This document shows positions 47,333 through 59,300 of a DNA stretch of 64,000 nt, piece by piece. The notes under the pieces were generated by a model that searched no databases, was not told where the DNA came from, and worked only from the letters and a program-made list of their open reading frames with translations. Source of the DNA: Amyelois transitella. Lineage: Eukaryota > Arthropoda > Insecta > Lepidoptera > Pyralidae. A program made the position numbers and the translations under genes. The stretch is taken from contig NC_083521.1 in the NCBI RefSeq assembly GCF_032362555.1, forward strand, positions 10,081,001 to 10,145,000. Direction: 5' to 3'. Position 1 is the stretch's first letter. Each line of letters opens with the position of its first letter.

Positions 47333-50300
47333 ATGGATTTCGCTAATACTAGTGGAATCCGAAGTCCCTTTTCTCCTCGAGTCAGGCAAGCCATAACAGG
47401 CAGACGGCCTATAGGTTCTACAAAAAAGAACCAAAGGTACTTACTTCATTATAACCTTAAAAATGCTTCTAGTATTCTTCAATATCTAATGGGAATTTTA
47501 ATTTCAGCAAATATATACCATCTCAAGATACTCCCAATGGAGACATTATCTACAAGACGCCGCTGTGTTCAGTGGAGACTTATGGAATGCCCCTTCCTGT
47601 TATGGTTACTGAAACCCTTACATTTGGTAATTTAAATTTTATTTAACTTTTTATAATTAGTATTAATTTTTTTTCTAACTGCCCAATTTCCTTCAGCAAG
47701 TGGAGACGTGAGTGTGCGTTTATCTGCATGTGGGTGGTGCTGGTTGGTGGCCGGGCGGCGGATCCTGGCCTGGCCTCGGGAACCTATGGCCCCATCTGGA
47801 GTGTCATCACCATCAGTGTCTGCGCCAGTTGCCGCCAGAGAACTGACTCTGCCACAGACGGATCTGGCACATAAAGCTGATTTGGTGATGATCTTTTATG
47901 AGGATGGAGCTCAGGTTAGTACACTTACATTGCTAATATTAAAGAGGTCTCAGTAGATAGCATTAAGTAAACAAAGTTCTGTAAGCTTTTACTGGTCTAC
48001 CTTTCATATCTTATATAAAATTCTTGTGCCACAATGTTCATTCCCGTACACCTTCGAAATGTCTTGACCAATTCTCATGAAATTTCGTGAGCATATTGAG
48101 TAGGTCTGAGTATTGGCCAACATTTTTTTATACCCCTAAATTACTTAAAAATTATTTATATGGCAAAATGTTTGCCAGGATAGCTAGTAGCTCCATAATA
48201 AACTCTATTATGAGTAATGGAAATAATCTCCAAACAAACATCCGCCTGTTTGTTTTCTTTCCCTGGCTTTAGTCCCGGTTGCATCCTGACCACTCTGGAA
48301 AGAAGCCTTTCCCTTATCCCTTTGACTATAGAGCTAATGTACATCAATAGTTATTGGTACATGGCTGAGATGGGATTCAAACCTGTGCCTTCTTTGAACC
48401 ACATGCATTTTAACTAGGCACCTTACCAATTCTACCATCAATGCTCTTCAACTAATGTCCACTTGTTTATTGGGTTATAAAGTTCAATAATTTCATACTA
48501 AGTGTGTAGGCAGTGCTCTGGTTTTAATTGGATTCTAGTTATCTGTACCTTCACAGAACCCTCACAATTGCTAGATGCAATAAAATCCCTAAAAACAGTT
48601 ATTAAAACAGTCTTCAATATATTTTGTCATAGATGCCGTCATGTATCGGTGTATCACCAGAAGGCATAGTCCGCTACTGGCCATCAGTAGGCCAGGAGGG
48701 AGTATACACAGACGTGTCAGCAGAATTAGCTGGTCAGGAGTGTGAGCGACTCGGGGAGTACTCGCGAGTTGGTCTCGTGTTGGCAACAACCACTTGTACT
48801 GTGGTGCTGCTGACAACTGCTGTTGTAGGTAAGGAAGTTTAATAGAGTATTAAGTTTTATTGAGACTTTTTAATGAAGTGTTAAACACTTCATAAAAAAG
48901 TCTCAATAATTTGTCATTTCATTTTTAACCTCGACGGAAAAAAGACAAATGAATTAAGCAACTTAATTTTTTTTTATTAAAGATGAACAAGGATCAAATG
49001 TTGTGTGAGTTTTAAGTGGTGAAGGAAGACTGAATGTTGACTTAAATATTTGAGTGAAAACACTGATGGAGAATATTGACGATAATTGAGAGTTTGTTTT
49101 ACGGCACTTTAGAATAAGGCGATTCGCCAGCAACCTTTCACTATTTGACTGAACATGGCCTTTCAGTCTTTTCAAGACTGTTGGCCCTGCAAATGATATA
49201 GACTTAACTATATGTATGTTTGTAGCTTCGCCAGGATTTACATTAACAGGATAATGGTATTGTCATGATATGCGTGTGTGTGTAGAGGGTCGAGCAGTAG
49301 TCCGCCCGCGCACGCTGCGCCCGCCGCACGGCTGGCTGGGCGGCATCGGACGTCGTGTCTCGCTGCTGTTCTTTGGCTCTATGCCGGCACATGCTGACAC
49401 TGTAAGTTTTTTTTTCTGTGTCAAACCCTCTTCAGTATTAGAATGTCACGTGTCAGAAGTTATGCATGAAAAACACGCCTCTTTCCCGGACTTTTCTACA
49501 TTTTTCTGCTTGCCGTGATATTTTAAATATTAAATATATTTTTTTATTTTTTTAAATTAAATATTGTATTAGGCCGTGTGGTTCCCAGCACCAATACAAA
49601 AAAGAATAGGACCACTCCATCTCTTTCCCATGGATGTCGTAAAAGCCGACTAAGGGGTAGGCTTATAAACTTGGTATTCTTCTTTTAGGCGATGGGCTAG
49701 CAACCTGTCACTATTTGAATCTCAATCCTATCTTATATAGATGTGATTATAATGTATGTATGTATTAGGCATTTGTCTTCCATTTCACTTGATAGTAAGT
49801 GATGATGAAAACACAGATGTTAGTTACCCATTTATTCTACTGTTTAATGTTTGCGGACAGTAATCTTCACGGAATATAGACGGCGGTAGTTCATTTGACA
49901 CCTTTTTTAATCCAACCAAAAAGGAACAAAAGATCATTCACATCCTTAATTCTCTTAATGCTAGCTCTAAATACAGCTTCCTACATTGAACAGAAGCTGG
50001 TGGGCGTGGTGGTCCTGGACGAGGACGAGGCGGAGGGCGAGGAGCCGTGCGTGGCGCTGGTGGCGGGCGGCGGCGGCGGGCCGCTGCTGCAGCTGTGGCG
50101 CGGCGCCGCGCTGCACGGCCACAGCCTGCGCCGCCCGCTGCAGGCTCTGTGCGCGCCGCAAGGTGAGCGGACGTCTTGGTATAGCGCCACAGTGCTGTGT
50201 TGAGTTTGTAAATATATACAAGACTTGTATGGTGGTCTCATGATCTTAAATTAAGTTTACATATCACAAATATATTCTTTAAACTAGTTGTGCCTGCGAT

Positions 50301-53300
50301 TTCGTCCGCGTGGAATAGTTGTTTTGGGCATCATTGAAGCCCTCAAGGATGAATATTTTTCCCCGTTCCACATTTACCATTATTTCTTTGCTCCTTATAG
50401 TTGCAGCGTGATGTTATATATAGCCTAAAACCTTCCTCGATAAATGGTATATTCGACGCAAAAAGAACTTTTCAATTCAAACCAGTAGTTCCTGAGATTA
50501 GCGCGTTCAAACAAACAAACTCTTCATACATACATACATAAAATCACGCCTCTTTCCCGGAGGGGTAGGCAGAGATTACCTCTTTCCACTTGCCACGATC
50601 TCTGCATACTTCCTTCGCTTCATCCACATTCATAACTCTCTTCATACAAGCTCGGCGGTTTCGGGTACTTTTGACCTGACCCAAACTCTTCAGCTTTATA
50701 ATATTAGTATAGTTTAGATTCTACCCAAAAAATATGAATTTTAAATATGTTTTTGTATAACAGGCGAGCAGAACAGCGTGGACATAGTGCCGCTAGACGT
50801 GCGCGCGTCGGGCGACACGCTGCTGCTGCTGGTGGCCGCCGTCAACGTGGCGCGCGCGCCGGACGTCAGGTACGCTATTGGTAAGTGTTTATTTTTTTTT
50901 TTTTTTATCTTTATTAGGGAAACAAACAGTTACACGGTTGCGTATTAATATTATCTTATACTGTGGTGCATAAACCAATAAAGTTTCCTCTGTTTACTAA
51001 TACATAGTATCGAAAAGACAAAGAAATTAATATATATAGTTTGTGTGTTAAAACCGGCCGTTTGCCGTGTGGTTCCCGGCACCATTACAAAAGAATAGGA
51101 CCACTCCATCTCTTTCCCACGGATGTCGTAAGAGCCGACTAAGGGATAGACTTGGGATTCCTCTTTAATGTAAATCCCTGCCAATCTAAGGTCTGCCGCG
51201 CCGATGGATGCATGGCTAGGGGCGAGCCTAGTCTCGAGCGTGCCACTTCCGCCATGGGGTTGGGCGACCCCCAGGTAATGGCTAGCCTTACCCTGGCATG
51301 CGGGGCTCTGCTGGGGCGGACAAAATTGTTCCCTTGCGTCTCGTGGGAATCGCATGGATGCAAATTTTTTAAAAGAGCACCTAAATGGCGGCGATGGTGT
51401 CCGCACCCCATCACGTCTCGTTCCCGGCGGGAGCGGTATGCGGTCTGCTGAAAGCCGCTTTGCGACGATGAATGTAAGAGGAGGAATGAAGGATAAGATT
51501 GAGGAAGTATGCCAGATGATGGATGAAAGACGTTTGGATGTGTTGTGCGTGAATGAAACGAAGCGGAAAGGATGCGACGCGACGCAGCACGGCCCTTACA
51601 CGGCGTATTGGTCTGGAATTTCCAGTACCAGCCGAGGCTGTCAAGGGGTCGGTCTAATTCTTTCTGCACGAATGGCTGAGTGCGTGAATGAGTATGAGTG
51701 TGTCAGCCCTCGTCTTCTATGGATTAGGCTGAAAGTTGGAATCACTCGGATCTTCGTTCTAGGTGTTTATGCACCTTGGGATGTGGGTTCGAGGGGTACA
51801 ACATCAGCAAAAAGCGAAAACGAGAAGTTCTGGAATAGTGTAAGAGAAGTATTGAAAGTTACCAAGCCAAATGAGAAGATTATTATGTTAGGTGATTTTA
51901 ATGGATGGGTGGGTGTAAAGCGTGATGGATATGAGAAGGTGCTTGGTGCGTTTGGTGACGAAAAGGTGAATGATAATGGAAGAAGTGTATTAGAAATTTG
52001 TCTAGAGTGGGATCTTTTTGTGTCGAACTCAATGTTTCAACATAAAGAGATCCACACCTACACAAGAGTGGAAGGTATTTTAAAAAGTATGATAGACTTT
52101 GTGATTGTAGATGAAAGATTGAAGAACAAAGTGCTGGATACCCGTGCATATCGCGGTGCTGGCATTGACTCGGACCATTTACTGGTGATATCCCGGATAA
52201 GGGGTATCTTCAATCGCTGGCGGCACAGGGTAAGGGAGCAAACCAGCGCTTTGGAAAGAGTAAAAGTAGAAAATTTGCAAGATATGGATGTAGGTAAGAA
52301 GTATATTAATAGACTGAAGGATGAATTTGAAGATTTAGAGGAAATGAGCGATATTGAAGATGGATGGAAGGAATTTAAAGAAAGAATTGTGAAGGTAGCT
52401 GTTGAAGTGTGTGGTGTAAGTAGAAGAAGGAAAGGAAAAAATCACAAAAATGCGTGGATGAGTAAAGATGTGCAAGAACTTGTGCGATTAAAGAAGAAAG
52501 CATGGCTGGATTTGTTAGCAGCAAAAGCTAACTTAAGAATGCAAGAGGTTATAGATGAAGATGTGATTGAAGCACGTAAGGAATATAAGAAAATGAAAGA
52601 TTTGGTTAAGAAAGCTGTGATTAGAAAGAAAGAAGAGTATAAAGAGGATTTTGATAAAAGGCTATCAGAAGACTTTCAGTCAAATCTGAAAGTATTCTGG
52701 AAATCCGTAAGGTCAGCCCGAGGAAATACTATAACCAGAGAGCTGACTAGGATCAGATGCCAGGATGGTAGCGTTGTGAAAGGAGAAGAATGTGTACTAA
52801 AGATATGGAAGGACTATTTTGAAAGTTTATTTGAAAAAAAGGAAGGAAATAAGAAAGATTTCTGCTATAGCGAAGAAAAAGAGAATGAGATGGAAGGCGA
52901 AATTGAAATGTTCGAAATTGTGGAAGCACTTAAGAGTATGAAAGCGGGAAAGGCTGCTGGGTGTGATAGAGTGTCGGTCGAGATGCTTAAAGCAGGAAAA
53001 GGCGTAGTAGCTAGTCAGTTGTACTGCCTTTTCAATTTGTGTTGGAGAAGCGGCCGAGTACCAAAAGATTGGTGTAAGGCTGTTATCGTGCCACTTTACA
53101 AAGGAAAAGGGTCACAGCTGGACTGCAAAAATTATCGTGGTATAAGCCTGCTTAGCGTCGTCGGCAAATTGTATGCTAAGGTATTGATTAATAGAGTCAG
53201 GAATGAAACTGATGACAAAATATGGGATGCTCAAGCGGGATTTCGAAAGGGAATGGGATGTACTGATCAGGTCTTTTCCTTGCGGTGCATAGCCGAAAAG

Positions 53301-56300
53301 TTTTTGGCCAAGAGTCAAAAAGTCTATTGCACATTCGTAGATCTGGAAAAGGCCTATGACAGAGTTGAGAGGAATGAATTGTGGTCAGCACTTTCTATGC
53401 ATGGGGTGAGCAGTCTCTTAATACGAGCACTGAAATCCTTATATGAGGATTCGAGTGCTTGTGTCAGGATAAACGGAGCGCACACTGAGTGGTTTAAGAT
53501 TGAGAAAGGCGTTAGGCAAGGATGTGTTGCGTCACCGTGGCTGTTCAACCTATTTATGGATAGCTGCTTGACAGATTTGAAAGAGTCTAAAAGTGGATTA
53601 AGGATGAATGAGTTACTCGTCAAATGTCTGCTCTATGCCGACGATCAGGTTATACTGGCGTCATCAGCGGAGGAGTTACAGGAGATGGTAAACTGTATGC
53701 ATGAAGCTTTAAAAGAGAAAGGAATGAAAGTGAACGTAAGTAAAACTAAAACACTGGTTTTTGAAATGGAGAAAGAAATGACAGCATGTAATATTTTGAT
53801 TGGAGGAGAAAGAGTGGAGCAAGTGAAAGAGTTTGTATATCTAGGATCAAAGTTTACATCAGATGGCAAGTATGATAGTGATATTGAAAGGAGAGTGAAC
53901 GCGGGGAACATGGTGAATGGAGCTTTGCATGCCTTTATGAGCAGTCAGAAACTATCCAAAAAGGCTCGACTGGCTGTGCACAGGGGCGTGTTGGTCCCGA
54001 CATTAATGTATGGGAGTGAAAGTTGGGTATGGCAAAAGAAGCATGAAAGCAGAATAAATGCAGTGGAAATGAGAGCGTTAAGGAGTATGATGGGTGTGAA
54101 ATTGAGTGACAGGATAAGGAACAGCGTGATAAGGGAATGTTGTGATGTGAAAGAAGATGTAGTTACAGGAATAGAAAAGGGTATGTTAAGATGGTTCGGT
54201 CATGTGGAGAGGATGAATGAAAGCAGGTTGACTAAGCAGATATACAAGGAGAGTGTGGAGGGAAGGGTCGGAGTGGGAAGACCTAGACGAACGTATCTTG
54301 ATCAAATTAAGGACGTCCTGGTAAAGGGTCAGGTCAAAAGTACCCGAAACCGCCGAGCTTGTATGAAGAGAGTTATGAATGTGGACGAAGCGAAAGAAGT
54401 ATGCAAAGATCGTGGCAAGTGGAAAGAGGTAGTCTCTGCCTACCCCTCCGGGAAAGAGGCGTGATTTTATGTATGTTATGTATGTATGTATGTATTAAAA
54501 CCGTGTGGTTCCCGGCAAAATCGTGCGGTTCCCGGCACCAATAGAAAAAAGAATAGGACCACTCCATCTCTCTCCCATGGATGTCGTGAAAGGCGACTAA
54601 GGAATAGGCTTATAAACTTGGGATTCTTCTTTTAGGCGATTGGCTAGAAACCTGTCACTATTTGAATCTCAATTCTTTCAATCTTAAAGCCAAATAGCTG
54701 AAAATGGCCTACCAGTCTTTACAAGACTGTTGGCTCTGTCTACTGCAAGGGATATAGATAGATAGATAAAACTCTTTATTGCAGCATAAGAGTAAAACAT
54801 ACAAAACAACACAAAGCAGATATAGATGGTACAAAGGCGGACTTATCGCTAAAGCAATCTCTTCCAGTCAACCTTTGGGTAGAAGGAAACCAAACAGGAC
54901 GTATAGACGGGATTATATGTATGTATGTAATAACAACACTGGGAACACTGTCCCCCAGCCCACGTGTGCGTGGCGGACCCCGGCAGCCCCCGCGTGTCGT
55001 CGCTGCTGCCGCTGCGCGCGGGCCCCGGAGCCCCGGGCGCGGACCCCGAGCTGCTGCCCCGCTTCCTGCCGCTGCCCGGCCGCGTGCTGCTCTATGCTTC
55101 CAACTACATCGCCATCGTGTCCAGTAAGCGAACTAACATGTCAAACTAAAGTTCTATATAACTAAAGGTCTTCTATTCTAAGTTTAATTAATATTGTGAA
55201 GTTGACGTTGTTGAAGAAAATGCTGCAGTGCAGTTTGTTACCGCTTCTTCTGCACTGACGCCTTGGAAGCGGCAGTAAACTTAGTTTTTAAGTAATTTAT
55301 TTGACGTCAACCAATGTTGTTAAACCATACGTTTTGACAATTATTAAGCGATATATAGTATCCTATAGTAATGAATAAAAATTTTGAATTTGAATTTTGA
55401 ATTAAAGAAGCCGTCCTTTTTTATTGAATTTATTTGTCTTCTAATTTTATAAAAGATAACGTTGCTGTATGATAACATTGCCGAACTGATATTGACAATA
55501 TCGTTCATGCTTGACGTTTTGAATTTGAAAAAGAAAATAAGTTTAATAGACAAGAGACAACAGAGGGTATTTTGCATAACTATAAAACATTTTTGGCGTC
55601 AAAATTGGGACGTAATGTATTTAATTGCGTGTACGTTGTCGTGTTGTTAACTAATTTACATTGTTTTAAATCCTTGTCATCATCTCGTATTCCATCGTTA
55701 AGCTATACAGTCGAACATGGCATTCTACTCTTTTCGAGATTGTTGGCTCTGTTAACGCCGTATAGAATGGGGATGTTCATTATATCTTCTTTCTCCTCCT
55801 GGCTCTAGTCCCAGTTGCATTCTCACCGCTCTGGAGAGGAGCCCGGGGTTTGCTTTTGACCATGGATCCTGGATTGGGTGAGTCAGGTTTTTACACGAAG
55901 CGACTATAACCTGACCTCCGCAACCTTTGCAGGGGAATCCATCCCGTATTTGACGTCATAATCTAATATATTTAAACAAGCAATATAAATCAGGATCTCG
56001 GAAACGGCTCCAACGATTTTCATGAAAGTTACAGATTAGGGGCTTTTCGGCTCAAGGAATCGATTTATCAAGGTCCTAGGTTCGAGAAAAGCTCGGTTCC
56101 CAAGATATATGAACATTTTAAAAACCGCGTTTTAAGATACTATATCAGCGCCATCTCTGGTAGACCGGGTACTATATTATTAACGTTAATTACAGCGTCA
56201 GGCGCGAACGACAAGCCGGAGTACATCGACGTGAGCTCGGAGAACGACCGCATCCTGACGGCGGAGCTGTGCGGGCGCGTGCCGCTGCTGTTCAGCCGGC

Positions 56301-59300
56301 AGCACGGCGTGCTGGCGCTCGTGCTGGACGACGTCAGGGCCGCGGCGGCCGGCGCGCCCCTCGCCGACGTGTACGACGACAGCCTGTGCCTCTACGACAT
56401 CGATCCCCACGAGGTGACGCTTCTTCGATTGAAGGAATCTCGCACGGCGTGCTGGCGCTCGTGCTAGACGACGTCAGAGTGACGTCAGACATGACGTTAT
56501 TACGTTTGAGACTGTATTAAAGTGGAACTCAGGACTCCGAAGCTTAATGACAGATGGTGTAACTGGTAATGCGCATTATTTTTACGTTGAAACGTAGTTT
56601 TTGAAAGAGAAACGCACAAACACATATTTCTTGGACACCAGACCGGTATTGAGCTTTGCACTACCTAAAAGAATGTTGTCATTCCTTTTTTACGTTACCA
56701 TGCCGGGAATCACACTAACATCTTATTATCGTATTTTTTTTTTAATTCAATAAAGAAATTCACTTGCAGGTCAGCGCAGTAACAACAGACGTTTGCGGCA
56801 AGTTAAAAACTGCCTTCCTGTTCTACGTGCGGCGCGACACAGCCGCCTGCCGCCGCCTGCTGGACGAGCTGTTCCCCCCCGCCGCCGGCGACGAGAAGGA
56901 GCTGGACTCCGTGCTGGACCGCACGGTCATCAGGATCGCCAGGGAGATATTGGATGATATACCAGCGGGGGATCCCAGGTATGTATGTTATAGGTATATA
57001 TGATTCTCTTTCCTGTAGGAATATTGGAAGATCCTCTCTAAGTCTCACACTACATGAACTGAACCTAAATGACAAATTTCTAATTTCTAAATCCACTAAA
57101 AGTAACATACAAACATAAAATCATGCCTGCTACCCGGAGTGGTAGCGGAGACTACATCTTTTCACTTGCCACGATCTCTGCATACTTCCTTCGCTTCATT
57201 CACATTCATAACTCTCTTCATGCAAGCTCGGCGGTGACCTGACCCTTTGCCAGGACGTTCCTAATTTGACCAAAAGTAAATGTTATGAATTTCTTTCGAC
57301 AGATGGAAACAACGCGTGACCGGCCAATCGGCGAACATAGCCCTCGGAAGTTCCGCCGCTTTAGACATCGCGGCGCAATTGCGAGACAAACAGAGGGCGT
57401 TCTCGTTGTTCGTGGAGATGCTCACCAACACCGGCCTCGGCGGCAGGCTGTACCGCGTCACTGACGGTGAGTGTGCTGTTGTACAGCGGCCTGCATGTTA
57501 CCATGTACAGGATTAACACTATTATAAGTTACACTGATGTGTGTATATGTGACTTTACGGCAGTGGCTTGTCTCTAAAATCGTTTTGATGTAAAGCAACT
57601 ACTTCTTCCTCCTGGCTTTAGTCTCAGTTGCATCCTCCCGCTCCGGAGAGGAGCCCGGGGTAAGCTTTTAACCATGTATCCTGGTTTGGGTGAGGTTTTT
57701 TACGCGAAGCGACTCCCATCTGACCTCCGCAACTTTTGCAGGCGAACCTCACCCGTATTGGATCGATCGTTGTTACACATCCAGTTACCTGAATGCGCGG
57801 GTTTCCTCACATTAAGAGCATTTGCTTTAACAGATCAGAGGGATTTTAATGTCGATCTCGACCCATTTTGTTCTTACTTTACATCCTGATCCTGGTAATA
57901 ATAGCCAACCTTGTATAAATTTATGTATTTTGCGTCTTTTTTCCCAGAAACGGACGGGTCAGTGATTAGCACGGAATGCGCCCTGTGCCGGCTGTCGGAA
58001 CAACTGGCTGCCGCCATCGCTCTGCGGAGGCTGCAACGCGGGCCAGCGCAGCAGCTCATCGACGCTGCTATCTACCAGGTGGGAACTGCTGAAGATAATT
58101 ATTGAAGACTAGTGTCATAGACCATTATCTTATCAAACATGAGTTTAGCAACCGTTTAGTTATAAGAGTGCTCTCGTGATTGCTTTTTGTAACAGCGACT
58201 TTTCTTGACTGCCTACTACAAAATCGGGTGTTTGAATTGAAACGAACGCCAACAAATTGATGACTTTTAAATAATATCAACGGCTACCAATGTTGTTTTG
58301 CTTTGATTGAGACTTTAAGGCCAGTTAGTGACGCGCTCACGTAGATATTTTATTTGTTAATATTGTTGTTTTCGGCTAGTATGTCACAGTCATAAATATT
58401 AATGTCATTTAAAAAAAAATGACAATTGTTGTCAAAGAGTAGCGCTATTAGGTTAATTGTATATTTGTTAAAAAAACATGTTTCTTTATGGTGACACCCA
58501 CTTCGCGCCAAATTCAAATATCGAAGGCGTCGTCTCAAGTCCGTGCACTAAGAAACTAGATCGTGGCCGAAAATGTGTATATTTGAAGTAAAAAAAAAAG
58601 TTGTTACTTTTGGCATTAAGGCTACCTGTTGTACATTATTTTAGGTGCGATTAAGTTGAAATAAATAAGTAAACATAAAAATGTATTATAGCGACTAAGG
58701 GAAAGGCTTATAAACTTAGGATTCTATTAGGCGAAGGGCTAGCAACCTGTCACTATTTGTATCTCAATTGTATCATCAAGCTAAACAGCTGATCGAGGCC
58801 TATCAGTCATCAATCAGTCAAAAAAAAAAAAAATTTTTTTATTCATTATTATAGGATACTATTATATCGCTTAATAATTGTCGTATGGTTTAACAACATT
58901 GGTTGGCGTCAAATAAATTACTTAAAAACTAAGTTTACTGCCGCTTCCAAGGCGTCAGTGGAGAAGAAGCGGTAACAAACTGCACTGCAGCATTTTCTTC
59001 AACAACGTCAACTTCACAATATTAAATTATACTTAGAATACTTAGAACAGTCGCAAGGGATCAGACGTGTGTATGTGCAGGTTGTGTGCGGCGGCGACGA
59101 CGGCGAGGAGGAGGCGGAGACGCGCGCGGCGCTGGCGGCGGGCGCGCTGTCGGCGGCGGACGCGTGCTTCCGGCGCGCGTCGCGCGTGTCGCGCGTGCTG
59201 CGCGCGCTGGCCGCCGGCGACGCCGCACACGTCGTGGTGGTGAGTCGGCTGACATCATTCACATTCAAAATTCAAATTCAAAATTCAAATTCAAAATTCA

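Noticed and set aside
53112..53911. Minus-strand frames opposite the LINE ORF
   Set aside because: Antisense shadows of a long coding frame with no family resemblance.
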